DNA of 64,000 bases from Oenanthe sinensis. Its lineage: Eukaryota; Streptophyta; Magnoliopsida; Apiales; Apiaceae. A program made the position numbers and the translations under genes. Numbering within the stretch: position 1 is the first letter of the stretch; each line of letters starts with the position of its first letter. The notes below the pieces were generated by a model. That model ran no database searches, was not told the origin of the DNA, and was given only the letters and a program-made list of their open reading frames with translations. Positions 22,657-33,559 of the stretch are shown here, one piece after another. The DNA lies in NCBI GenBank assembly GCA_028671895.1, contig CM053813.1, positions 7,998,001 to 8,062,000 on the forward strand. Direction: 5' to 3'.

Positions 22657-22932
22657 ATGCCACAAAGATTTAAGATTGAATCAGACTGTCTAGTAGCAGT
22701 GAATGCCGTGCTTAAACAGGAGAAGATTTACTCACCCTTTTGTAGTGTAGTAGATGATTGTAGGAGCATTCTTAGATGTTATAACAATATTGATATTGTC
22801 TTTGTTAAACGATCTGGGAACAGGGCTGCGGATTTCTTAGCCCGCTTGGCAAGTTCTACACCAGGTTGTATCGTTCGAGGGGAGCATGTTCCCCCTGATC
22901 TTAAATGTATTTTGGAGGATGATTTGAAGTAA
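22657..22932 (+). pseudogene. RNase H-like domain fragment, probably LINE-derived
   Basis: A 91-codon frame has IESDCLVAVNAVL, VVDDCRSIL and FVKRSGNRAADFLARLAS. These match the C-terminal half of the plant RVT_3 RNase H-like domain (VESDC, then VRRSANxAAHxLARxA). Such domains occur at the ends of non-LTR retrotransposons and in small captured genes. The N-terminal half with the first catalytic Asp is missing, and the piece abuts the Harbinger remnant. A host gene fragment is possible but less likely. Confidence 0.65.
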
Positions 22933-23029
22933 TGGAAGCATAACTTATTTCAAAAAAAATGTGAATATCATATTAAATTCACAAAATCCTAACGCATTTT
23001 AGTAGCATTCACCTCTTTCTCTAGCTATA

Positions 23030-23770
23030 TGTTTTTTCCCAGTTACACAAGTTGAAGGGAGGGTTGAATACTCGTGTGCTCTTAATATAAATTAAAGTTT
23101 TCAATTAAAAACAAAACAAACACAAAGATATGAATGAATATTGTTTGTATTATTGATATATAAATACAAACTCTCCTAAGGTGTACACAAACTTTAGCAG
23201 CTTGTCTGTATTTCTCACAACAACTCTTTATATCTCTATGCTCTCAAAAAACTTTGACTTTTTAAATTAGCTTACATAGAGTGTTTATATAGAGAATTGC
23301 CTATCAACTAATAACAAAAAATTACATTACAATAGGAATAAAATTCCTAATTATTAGCTAATAGTTTCCTTCTGTAATTTTTCTTCCATCCCATAACATA
23401 TCTGTAATATATTTGCCTTTATGTTCAAAGACTTTCCATTACCATGATCATCTTCCAAATTCAGCTTCATCTTTATAGACTTTAAAAACCTTCAGACTCT
23501 AATGATCTTCAGTCTTTGACAAACTATACACTCTGATAGTCTATAGACTCTGATTGAATTTCAGACTCTGATTTGCATCCAGACTATGGTTTTATTTTTT
23601 TAAAAAATCTTCTGAATACAAATACTCTTGATATCTGTACAGGGACTAACTAGACTCTGATTTACATTTACTTGGATCAATGACTAGAAAGACTTATTCT
23701 ATTACATATATATTTATGTTAGACTCTGTTATAGTATTTTGTACATCATCAAATGAATATATTCCTAAGA
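23030..23770 (-). mobile_element. Copia (Sirevirus-like) 3' LTR with motif array
   Basis: On the minus strand an LTR runs from about 23770, after a degraded polypurine tract (ATATGGGCAGAT), to about 23030. It has TATATAAACAC (TATA box) near 23282-23295 and the CAACCCTCCC C-rich end near 23060. Upstream of the TATA box (23480-23660) there are roughly ten AGACTCTGA words, matching the layout of the LTR at 3549-4091. Borders are approximate. Confidence 0.6.
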
Positions 23771-23779
23771 ATCTGCCCA

Positions 23780-25960
23780 TATTTATGCTTTATAAAACTT
23801 AAGCATGAATCAAGGTTTGATGATATCAAAACTAAAGAATGAAATAATTAGTCTAGAACAATATTAAAAATTACAAAAGAAAAAGAATTTCTACCTAACT
23901 GATCTTCTCAAAGCCCTTGTTGTTTATCAGAAATGAATTCAGCATATTTTCTTCAACAATGGCTAGAGCTTCTCCAACAAACTTGTTTAGCTCCTTCAAC
24001 TCATCGGTGTCACTTTTAATTTGACAGTAAGTAACTTTTAGATCAGTTGCATTGCACTATTGCTCCTTCAAATCTTTCAGTAGCAAGACACTTGGTTTTC
24101 CACTCATGGGCTGAAATCCAATATAAAGACCCACACCTTCTCTAAATTTGATCTCCTTTACCTCCACTGACATGCTCTGGTCATCCTCATCATCATCAAT
24201 AAATTTTAAAGTGAATTTACCCATTTGCTTATTTGTCTTCCTGTGCAGAGTCAGTTTCCTGTCAATTTCCTTAAACCATTTGTGTGTGATATCTTCTTTA
24301 CTTTTATTTACCTCATAAGATATCTGTGAAAGAAACCTAACATACTATATACAGTTCCTCAGGTTTTTGAAGAAGATGAAGTTTGATTGGTTAATCTACC
24401 TAACAGACCCTCCTTTCAGAAAATATACTAGCATTTCATTTTTCACCTTTTATGTACCTCCTTGACCTCCTAGCACCTTCCTTTCAAAAACATTATAAAT
24501 AATTTGAGCAGATATCACTTTGTTCAAGTATTTTTGTGTAATCTTTTCAAATTGCCTATCTGTCAATGATTAAGGATCCCTGGTTAAAGTGATAGTTCTA
24601 TCAATATCAGATTGTACAAAACATCTAAACCATTTCTTCTTCTTGGCTCTCAAATGAAGATTTGATTGACTACATTGCCAGTAGCTAGGTTCTTAAATTT
24701 GTTGTCTTTGAATTATATTAGAGTCCAATCTCTTTCTTTGCTTATCAGAGTCTGTCCTAGACTCTAATTTTTCATGTCTGGTCCGTGACTGGTGTGTTTA
24801 AGTTTTTGTTAATACAACCACTCTAGAATGCTTTTGTTACATATTACCAGGTCCTCTAGGACCATGAGAAATATCATCATCATCATTATCTCTCATCCTT
24901 TTAATTCCCTTTTTATGTCTTTATCCCTGTAACTCCCATCTTTATGACTCCTTGAAAATTCATCAGTCTTCTTCTTTAGAGATTCACCAGCCTTCTTCTG
25001 CTCCCCCTTTTTGACATCATCAACCCCTTTAATTGCTAAAAGAATGTTCTCAAAAACAAAAGTGATGTTGGCTTGGGCAATGATAACCTGATCCACCTTG
25101 GCAGTGAGGGATTTGACAGAATATTGGAGATTTGTTTGTTTAGCCTTGAAATCAGCCAATGAATCATTCATAGCAAAATCCTTAGACTGTTGAAGAGAGT
25201 ACAAAGTCTCAAACTTTATTTAGAGTAGTGCAGTGGTAGTATCCATATTGGTCAATTTTTTTTGGATATGATATATATCTATGACCACAACAGCTAGTTA
25301 AGCTTGTGTAGAGCTGAGGTCAGCAACCACATCTTTTTCTTTTTCAAGTAGAGAAACATCAGGCTTCTCACAAAGATAGTGACCATGCTCTTGCAAGAAA
25401 GACTTCTTCTGAAAAACTTTAAGTCTCTCAGATTTATGGATAGGTAGAATGCATTCAAAAGGATCTTTATCAGTAAAGCCTTTGACCTGTGCTATATCCC
25501 AAGATTGGGGAAAATCTTGATCAAAATAGTTGAAAGATGGATTCATCTCCCCTTCATCTTCAGAGGCTGAATCATCAACAACATCAACATGCTTTATCTT
25601 TATTAAAGGAGGGGTAAACTCTAATGGTTGAGTAGACCTTGAAACTATAAAAGGTACTATAGACCCTGACTTCTCCTTAGAGTGATAAGACTCTGTAGAC
25701 TCTGGAAGCCTAGCCTAGATAGGCATGATAAGAATTGGTGCATTTGACTTAAATTTTGCAGTTTCAGGTTGAATGTTAGTTTCATCCACCAAAACCTCCA
25801 TGACTTTGTGTGCTCTCCTAGCTAGATAAACCACTAAATGAGCAGCTAGAGCCTCCTCCTTCTTGCCAATCTACAAGATTAAGAAAAATGAGTTTTCATC
25901 TATTCCCTACTTCAACTCATCAGACCAACTCTTGGGAAAACTTGATCCCAATAAGTGAAG
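23780..25960 (-). pseudogene. Sirevirus-type env-position ORF, decayed
   Basis: Minus-strand open pieces (25546-25298 and 25204-24893, among others) form one broken, charged, coiled-coil-like protein. One piece has EEALAAHLVVYLARRAHKV near 25830; another has FNYFDQDFPQSWDIAQVKG. Stops and frameshifts occur throughout. It lies directly before a polypurine tract and 3' LTR on the same strand, the place where Sireviruses carry their extra env-like ORF. Similar proteins are at 27626 and 33560. The role of this ORF in the family is not established. The left edge of this copy meets an Angela-type LTR at 25961. Confidence 0.55.
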
Positions 25961-27509
25961 TGTTGGTGTAGATGCCCTAGAGGCAATACATTGTTTCTTT
26001 TAATAGACCTTTATGTCATTTGATTATTCAATAAACGTATTTATTATAACTTTAATTACTGCGATATATTTGTTAGCATAATAAATGTCCTTAGAATCAT
26101 GATACACATTGTATAGTTTAAGTACATGACTTGAACTTGAGATTATATAATATATCATATTCTTAAAGGTCCTTAGTCGAGTATTACTATTATAGGACAA
26201 TAATAATACATAAATAGACTAATATGTTGTTTGACAGATAACCACATCTCATTGGTTATAAGTATGGGGATACTAAAGTCAATACATAGGTACATGTAGG
26301 AGTACATGGTACTGGACAGACCCACAGTGAGATTCTTCATGTTTAATAAATTCATAAGAAAGACTCACAGTGATAATGGTGTAATGATCCTTTGACTTGA
26401 GATCATTATATTTCTATACGAGGATTAATATACTTTGACTACATTAAAAGTTACCTTTGACCGGGTAATGATAAAGTGGACATCGTGTATATCATGAGTC
26501 GTATGAGAAATATGAATGATAGATAAAGGATTTAACCTTCCTATAATTAGGAGATATATTATTGGCCTCTTGATTGAGTGAGACTATAAAATGCATGGCT
26601 GTGCTCAAATAATGATTTGTTTTTCATAGTCTACTCATGGATCAAGTAAAAACGGATTAAATGTTGAAGAGGATGAATAAATACATGCCTCGAGTTTAAT
26701 CTATAATATATATGGTTAAAGGGATTATATTACACGGAAACATTAATCACAAAAGGTTTTATCGAATCACGATTTAATTATTGTTTAATTGGGTAGCAAT
26801 GATGTATTACTAGATACCGCTCATTATTTATAATTTTATTGGAGAATAAAACCAATTAAATAATAGCCTATAGGGCCACACGCATGGAGCACTTAGAGGA
26901 ATAGTTAATTTAAATTATAGATTTAAATTAATTGATGATTATTTGAATTTTATTATATTAATTAAGTGATACTTAATTAATTGAGATAATATAAATTCAA
27001 ATTAGAGGAGTATTTCTGCCCATAATAATTAAGTTTGACTTAGTTATTAATTAAATAATAGAAATTCGTTTTATTATTTAATCCTATACCTACATGGGTT
27101 AGGTTTTGCTATTTTGGGCCTATTAATCAGCCATTATAAATAGATAATGGAGGGTTAAGAGGCTATTACGTTTTTTGATAATTAAAACCCTAGAAGGGGC
27201 AACAAAAGGAGGTGGAAACAAATAACTCGAATTATCAAGAGGGAGACTAGTACGTCCATTCCGTAGTCAAGATCGTGAGACGTTCTTGAAGGTACTCGTG
27301 TGGATACCATAGAGGTGTTTTTCGAGAGGAAGACACAAGTCGTGAAAGCTAGGATCTCTGTTGAGTTCGTGAAAGTCAAGATCTTAATAGGTATAATTCT
27401 GTTTCACCATAATCTGTCCATTTTTATACATGGATCCTGAATTTGGGTTCCGATTTTTTTTTGTTATATTTACGTTTATCCGCTGCGTTTTATGCCTCGG
27501 AACCCAACA
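25961..27509 (+). mobile_element. Angela/Tork-like Copia LTR
   Basis: The 1549-bp LTR begins TGTTGGTGTAGATGCCCTAG, carries the CCTAGAGGCAATAC core and ends CGGAACCCAACA. A primer site follows two bases later. It shares long stretches with the LTRs at 1-2957 and 62084-63671. About 110 bp of Angela leader follow before the sequence switches to a Sirevirus-type ORF at about 27620, so the rest of this element is absent. Confidence 0.88.
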
Positions 27510-27510
27510 A

Positions 27511-27522
27511 TGGTATCAGAGC
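27511..27522 (+). other. Primer binding site, initiator tRNA-Met type
   Basis: TGGTATCAGAGC directly downstream of the LTR end, confirming a 5' LTR in plus orientation. Confidence 0.9.
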
Positions 27523-27550
27523 TACGTGTATAAGGGATTGATTTGGTTAC

Positions 27551-28927
27551 GTGTTTAACAATTTTTCAATATATTCCAGTATGTATATAATCTGCCATGC
27601 ATGTATTTTGATACTGCCTATGTATATGGCTAGAGGGGAAAAACTTGCTCATTTCAGGATCCCTCAACATCTCAATTCAGGCAACAGAAGTCAAATTATT
27701 AACCTTATTGAGTTGATTGAAAAGAAGAGGGTGAAGCAGACGGAGGACAATGAAATTGTAGAGAAAATGAAAAAGTTTATCTCTGGACAAATCTCTGAAT
27801 TTGCAAAAGAAGAGTTGAAGAACAAAAAGAAAGATGATGACAGTGAGGATCAGGACAAGAAGGATAAAAAGCCTGAATCCAGGAGTGATAAGGAGGGAAA
27901 GAAAGAAGACAAGAAGAAGAAGGATGAAGACAAGAAGAAAAAAGACAATTCTGAGAAAAATAAACAATATCAAAGAAGAAATCCTTCCCAGCAGCAAGCT
28001 GCTGGCACTCACTCTAGTACACCTACCAAATCTCAGGGTGCTAGTGAGATGTCAATAGTTTCTGAAACTGCAACAGCCATCAAATCCAAATCTCCAAGAA
28101 GGATGTTCATGAAAGTTACTGCACATGGAGTGATAAGGAGGGAAATTAAAAAGGAACAGTCAAGGAAACTGAAGCCAAGTCAACATCTCAAAGTCAACAC
28201 TGCCACAACAACTAAATTCAAGAATTCTACTAGCTCTTTGCTAGTAAGATGTCCTAAGTGGAGAAAACAACTCATTGTTCCTGATAAAGGTCTACATATT
28301 AAACCTATTCAAGAAATTGCTGAAACTGACAAGGTGAGGATCAAACAGTGGAGGGCTAACAGAATTGTTAAGGTAGAAATCAGAGACAAGAGAATGTTTA
28401 TTACAAATGTTGATGGAGAAGAAAGAGGTTTTCATCATGACAACAGTGATGCTACCACTCATGACATTAGGAGAGTGATTAGCCTGTTTGATAAGAAATG
28501 CATGATTAACAAGCTGAGAATGATGGAAATGGCTCAGTACTTGGAAATGAAGTATCAGAAAAAGATTGACAAGGTAAGGTACATGAATGAGATGATTGAG
28601 AAGAAAAGGAAGGAGGAGGAAAGAGTAGAGCAGTTGTCTGAAGAATTGAGAAGACAGGGTAAAAGTAGAGTGTTCAAAGATCCTGACAGAGTCGAATTCA
28701 AACTGAGAAGTGGAATCTCTGTCAAAATTAGACTCAAGTTTGTTCAAGACTACCCAATGCCCACTCTACACATTGCTGCAGACATACTGAAAGATGAAAT
28801 TTTGATTGAAGAAATCATGGCCAGACAACTGATACTGCAGGCAATTAAAGAAAACAAGGCCAGGGAAGAAAATGAAAGAAAAGAAAAATATGATCAAGCA
28901 GCTCATCAACAACAACAATATAGGTAG
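27551..28927 (+). CDS. Chimeric 458-codon ORF: Angela leader fused to Sirevirus-type env-position protein
   Basis: This is the longest intact ORF in the window outside the spliced gene. Codons 1-25 come from Angela leader sequence that also occurs after 63685. From Met26 (27626, MARGEKLAHFRIPQ) it is a lysine- and glutamate-rich protein. Residues about 85-150 are a K/D/E-rich low-complexity tract. Residues about 310-390 look coiled-coil (KKRKEEERVEQLSEELRR). No zinc knuckle, protease, integrase or RT motif is present. It ends 45 bp before a polypurine tract and LTR on the same strand, the env-like ORF position of Sireviruses. Met26 is the more natural start. Whether it is expressed, and what it does, is unknown. 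Confidence 0.6.
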   Translation: MFNNFSIYSSMYIICHACILILPMYMARGEKLAHFRIPQHLNSGNRSQIINLIELIEKKRVKQTEDNEIVEKMKKFISGQISEFAKEELKNKKKDDDSEDQDKKDKKPESRSDKEGKKEDKKKKDEDKKKKDNSEKNKQYQRRNPSQQQAAGTHSSTPTKSQGASEMSIVSETATAIKSKSPRRMFMKVTAHGVIRREIKKEQSRKLKPSQHLKVNTATTTKFKNSTSSLLVRCPKWRKQLIVPDKGLHIKPIQEIAETDKVRIKQWRANRIVKVEIRDKRMFITNVDGEERGFHHDNSDATTHDIRRVISLFDKKCMINKLRMMEMAQYLEMKYQKKIDKVRYMNEMIEKKRKEEERVEQLSEELRRQGKSRVFKDPDRVEFKLRSGISVKIRLKFVQDYPMPTLHIAADILKDEILIEEIMARQLILQAIKENKAREENERKEKYDQAAHQQQQYR

Positions 28928-28971
28928 GCTTGATATCTTGTATTAATTTGTAAAAATTCATCATTTTCCAA

Positions 28972-28983
28972 ATTGGGGGAGAT
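28972..28983 (+). other. Polypurine tract
   Basis: TTGGGGGAGAT lies immediately 5' of the LTR start TGTTGG at 28984, typical of Copia/Sirevirus plus-strand priming. Confidence 0.85.
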
Positions 28984-30237
28984 TGTTGGACTTAAATCAA
29001 GCCTAGCCTATTTAATTATCTGTCTTTCTGTAACTCAGTTTGTACTTCTGTAATAGACTAGTGACTTAGTTATTCATGTGTAATCTGCGGATAGAAATTT
29101 TCCCTGTTTACCTTCAAATTGTAAATAAAGTCAGTTATAAGATTCAAGTTGAATCATGCAACCAGACAAAGAAGACTGTGAAGAAATAAGAAAAGTTATA
29201 TGAGAATTCTCTAAGGCAAATTACTTGGTCGAGAAGTCAGCTATTCGAGAAGTCAGAACTGTGGAAACATTTCAAGAAGTCTCAAAACTCTTAACTGCTC
29301 AGTACTCGATCGAGAAGTCAGTCATTCGACAAGTCAAGTATTGAAGCCAATCGAGAAGTGTTGATTATGAGTCATTTGAGAAGTGAGAATAAACAATTCG
29401 AGATGTTAGCAAATGGAGCATTCGAGAAGTAATAAGGCTGAGTCATTCGAGAAGTCAATATCAAACATGTATTCGAGAAGTCTAGTCTGATCGAGAAGTC
29501 ATCAAGCTGAGTATGCGATCGAGAAGTTTAGTCATTCGAGAAATCAAGTATTCAGGACCAATCGAGAAGTCACAGCTGTTTGAGAAGTCAATCACCATGA
29601 CTTATCGAATCAATTTCAAGAAGAGTACTCGACTGCAAAAGAAGCTAGTTTCAAGGAAGAATTACAGAACAAGACAGATGATGTTGCAGCTCTGTGTTTG
29701 CAGGATAAGTCAAACCTGCACAGATAGAGACAAGTCTACAATGCAGCTGGGAAGATAAGTCAAGAAAAGTGACAGAAGAGATAAGGCAGAATGGAGCAGA
29801 CTGTCACAACAGTGTTAGCTAGAAATAGTCATTAGTCAAATATAAAGCAGGTCTTGTCTGTTTCTAGTTTTAGCACAACTATCATTAGTGAGAATGTGCA
29901 CAGAACATGTTGTCTATATAGCTAATGCATAGTCACAATTGAAAAGGAGAGAAGAAAAACACAAAGCACATAATTGTAATATCAACTTTGAGTTGTAATC
30001 TTCCTAGAAGCGAAGCTGAAATTCAAACTGAATTTCAGATTGTAGCAAAGTTCTTTCTAATACAAATTAGATTGAAAGTTACATCCGTGTTTACTTTGTT
30101 TATTGTTATATGTCTTGATAAACACTATTGTAAATTCATCAGTTCATCAAGCTTCGAACAAGTTCATCTTCTAAACGAAAATTTGAAATATACATTCACC
30201 CCCCCTCTGTAACTTCTGGGTCTCTAATTTCCTAACA
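28984..30237 (+). mobile_element. Sirevirus-like Copia 3' LTR
   Basis: The 1254-bp LTR begins TGTTGGACTTAAATC after a polypurine tract and ends TCTCTAATTTCCTAACA. It has an array of TCGAGAAGTC motifs at 29225-29600, a TATA box (CTATATAG) near 29914, and the C-rich CACCCCCCCT near its 3' end. The length nearly equals that of the LTR at 32179-33430 (1252 bp). With the ORF upstream it forms the 3' end of an element whose gag-pol is not present here. Confidence 0.8.
29225..29600 (+). repeat. Array of TCGAGAAGTC motifs in LTR U3
   Basis: About 14 copies of (A/G)TTCGAGAAGTCA or close variants occur at irregular spacing over 375 bp, all in the same orientation and all upstream of the LTR TATA box. 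Spacing is too irregular for a simple tandem repeat. Likely transcription-factor sites of the element, by analogy with motif-rich Sirevirus LTRs. Confidence 0.8.
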
Positions 30238-30463
30238 AAGTTAAATACGTATATCAAAGTTGAAAGGGTGTTATAATATTCCGTAGAATATTTCTTAATT
30301 CCTAGAATAAATTTGACATGAACTATTCTACGTAAGGGATTAAATTCAAACTAGCACAGAAAATCTATGAATATAACAAACAGACAAATTACTAAATTTG
30401 AATGATTTAAACAACATGAAAAATGAAGCCCTTGGCCTCATATTTATAGAGGTTAAAAGTCTA

Positions 30464-30775
30464 GCAAGACATTTCAGAAAGACATTTGAAAGACTTTCAT
30501 TTATGCCTTTAAGACATTTCAGAAAATCGTGGGTAAGACATTTGAGCTCAGTAAGACATTTGAAAAACACGGTAAGACATTTTACTATTTGTTCATGGGC
30601 AAGACATTTCATCTCGGTAAGACATTTCATCCACTTGCACCAGGAAGACATTTGCTCGGCAAGACATTTGAATTGTCTATTCGGTAAGACATTTGAGGTT
30701 GGTTCTCGGTAAGACATTCTTGAATAAACTCTCGGTAAGAATTTTTGGATAACAGACGGTAAGACATTTCATTCA
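30464..30775 (-). repeat. Array of AAATGTCTTACCG motifs
   Basis: About 14 copies of plus-strand (G)GTAAGACATTT(C/G) at irregular spacing. On the minus strand all lie upstream of a TATA box at about 30446. Confidence 0.8.
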
Positions 30776-31799
30776 GCAGATTTTTTCATTTCTTTTCCAT
30801 TTGATTGGACACGTGGTAGCCTTGGATTGGTTACTTTAAAAACATACTCACCTGCCAATTCAATTTGAAAACCAGGGGCCTATTTTGTCTTATTATGGAT
30901 AGACTCCGTAGAAATGCTTTTAGACCCACACAGCTTGTAATTTTTTATTAATAAATAATTAATTTAATTCAGAAATTATAAAAATAAATATCTAATATTA
31001 TTTAGATATTTATAAATATAATTTATTAAATAAATAAAATAGTTATTAATAAAATAAATCCTTACGCTCTAAACTGTGGTCCTCTAAACATCTAGAACTG
31101 AACTCTTTTTGACTTGGAAATGATAAATCAATGCCAACCGGGGTTCAACTTCTACGAATATATGAATCTGCATTTCTTCCATGTCAATTCTTTTTCCGTC
31201 TTGTCTTCAAGTCAGACATGTTTAGCTGTATCTACATTTGCAATTAGAAGTACCTCGATTAATGAAATAATCTGAAATTTTAAACTAGACAATACTTCTT
31301 TTCACCAATGCATGTACCCAGTCAAATATTCAATCTTCGATTCTGACTCTTATACACTGCATTTCAAACAAACCTGTATCCCTTTAAGCTTCTAGTTTCT
31401 GTCGTCATCATTCTAAAATAATTCTAAATTAATTATTCCTTTAATTTATTTAAGAAGTAAATTAATTCTAAGTGAATTAATTTACTAATTAAATTAACTA
31501 ATTAATTTAATTAATTAATAGAGAATTAAATTAAAATCTTGACTGTAAAACCATTGTTGATGTAGATCAAACTCTTCTATTTTTCAACAATAACCTTTCT
31601 ATCCACTTGAACTTTATGATGATGAATCTTCACTGACATTGTTGACACCCTGTGCACTGGTCTGGTTCACGGATGATTAACTACAATGTTGATTCTCATT
31701 TATGCTATAGTGGTCTTTGAAGTCTAATTTATACTATATAATGAAGTCTAGAACTGACATAATATCGAGAAGTGTAAATCAAACCTATGTAGAGAAGCC

Positions 31800-32124
31800 C
31801 GGGAACACTTGATATCGAGAAGAGCAGAATCAACTATATCGAGAAGTCTCATATAGTGAAGTTCCATGTCGACAAGTCCCTATACCAAACAACCACGTTC
31901 GCCAGAAGCCCAAGAACACTTGATATCGAGAAGAGTAGAATCAACTATATTGAGAAGTCTCATATAGTGAAGTTCCATGTCGACAAGTCTCTATACCAAA
32001 CAACCACGTTCGCCAGAAGCCCAAGAACACTTGATATTGAGAAGAGTAGAATCAACTATATCGAGAAGTCTCATATAGTGAAGTTCCATGTCGACAAGTC
32101 TCTATACCAAACAACCACGTTCGC
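31800..32124. repeat. 111-bp tandem repeat, nearly three copies
   Basis: Copies start at 31837, 31948 and 32059 (TATCGAGAAGTCTCATATAG), each 111 bp apart, with a partial copy before the first. Because 111 is a multiple of three, a 103-codon open frame results; it is a repeat artefact. Each unit contains the same TCGAGAAGTC word as the array at 29225. Confidence 0.88.
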
Positions 32125-32178
32125 CTCATCCTGTTTATTACAATGGATGAAATTAAGACTCTTCTGAAATTTCAAAGG

Positions 32179-33430
32179 TGTTAGGTCCTAAAGTGTTGAA
32201 GAATGGGGGGTTGAATACAACACTACCTATTTTTGTGGATTATTAATATGTGTTCTTAAGTGTTCTTGAGAAATATATAGAAAATGATAAATGCAAGATT
32301 TTCAAGAATATATTGTTTATATATAAACTTGAATGTTGCTACCCCCTAGAGTAAATTAAACTCTAGCTACAATGATCTCTCTCAATACAATAATTTCTTA
32401 CAATGATTGCTTTCAAGAAATTATGAAGAAGAAGACAACAACATTACTACTATTATTTCTCTATTTGTATTCGAAGAGAGAGATATAAGATTGGGTGAAG
32501 ACTTCAACCAATGAGGTGGCTTCATTTCAACCAATCAATTGGATTTCTTCTAGACACAATTGTGGATAAAATATAATATTATATTTTGGAATTACCTTGA
32601 AATCCCGAAAATTGTGGCGATTTGCTTGAACTTTGGCGATGAAAACATCTTTTTCCTGAGAACAATGGCGATATAGCTTGACGTCATTAATCATTTAGAC
32701 TTGAAGAATATCCATTAGCTAACTGTGGCAACTTGGCTAGCGAGAACTATGGTGATTTTCTGAGGCGCCATAGTTCACTAGTACTTAGAATAATTTTTGT
32801 TCAATTCCTCTGTCAACTGTGGCGATATCACCCACTGTGATAAGTTGACCACAGTTGACCCGAGAACTATGAAGACTTTTTCCAATGCCATAGTCCTTCC
32901 TGCCTTGTCCAAATTCCTCCACTTTTCTTCGAACTGATTTTCTTCATTCTAATTCTAGAAATTTCTTTTTAATATCTTCTATTTTGCACTTGAATTTCTT
33001 TCTTCTAAATATAATTATAAAATCATAATTCTGTTGAATTTCTTTCTTCGGTTATTGATACTTGATGCACTGGTCTAGTTCATAAGTGACTAACCTTGAT
33101 CGAGATCTTCAATTCTAAATATATTGACATAATTACTTTGGTTCCACAAACTTTTCCTACTTCAAAATAGATTACTCTTGAGACTTCTAACACTTGAACA
33201 CTGTTTCACTACTTTCACTTACTTGAATGCTTCTGTTTATTTGAAGATGAGGCATGAACATTTTAATGAACTTCTTTCAATAATTAATCTTCAAGGTAGT
33301 GACTATTTTCTAGATACTTGTTCTTGTGTCTTTATGATTCATGTTTTAGATTACATATTATTATGTGTCTATTTGTACTTGTTGTACTATTTTTCTTGTG
33401 TTATAGTTAGGAACTACATTCAACCTTTCA
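32179..33430 (-). mobile_element. Sirevirus-like Copia 3' LTR of the nested element
   Basis: On the minus strand the LTR starts TGAAAGG at 33430, right after the polypurine tract AAATAAAGGGAGAT (33431-33444), and ends GGACCTAACA at 32179 (1252 bp). Its end has the CAACCCCCC stretch typical of the related LTRs here. Env-position, integrase and gag pieces follow in order at higher coordinates on the same strand. Confidence 0.72.
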
Positions 33431-33559
33431 ATCTCCCTTTATTTGTTTTGTTAGAGCATTATAAACAAATCAAAGGAAAGATACCTCAATTAATAACAAG
33501 AAAAAGGAATGGAAGACATTAATCTACTTTCTAGATTATAGATACATTTCTAGATGTTT

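Larger units (their letters stand above)
30271..32178 (-). mobile_element. LTR-like sequence, minus strand, borders uncertain
   Basis: The minus strand has a TATA box (CTATAAATATG, about 30440-30452) with an array of AAATGTCTTACCG motifs upstream of it (30464-30775), like other LTRs here. A GTGCACTGGTCTGGTTCAC block near 31655 resembles TGCACTGGTCTAGTTCA near 33069 in the next LTR, so the two are related. It may end at TGTTATAATATTCC (30271). The other border and the 111-bp repeats at 31800-32124 are unresolved. No gene. Confidence 0.4.

Noticed and set aside
22657..22932. Host RNase H-like gene
   Set aside because: Lacks the first half of the domain and the first catalytic residue and has no promoter or partner exons; a transposon fragment fits better, though this is not certain.
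27677..28747. Antisense hydrophobic ORFs across 27677-28747
   Set aside because: Shadows of the lysine/glutamate-rich sense ORF, whose AAG/GAA codons read as Leu/Phe/Ser on the other strand.
29225..29600. Possible CRISPR-like array of TCGAGAAGTC repeats
   Set aside because: Repeats are only about 10 bp, irregularly spaced and variable, and sit inside a plant LTR.
30346..30717. ORFs on both strands over the AAGACATTT array
   Set aside because: Repeat artefacts in an LTR-like region; no family resemblance.
31856..32167. 103-codon ORF with a perfectly repeating protein
   Set aside because: It is produced by a 111-bp DNA tandem repeat, a multiple of three; there is no coding composition outside the repeat.
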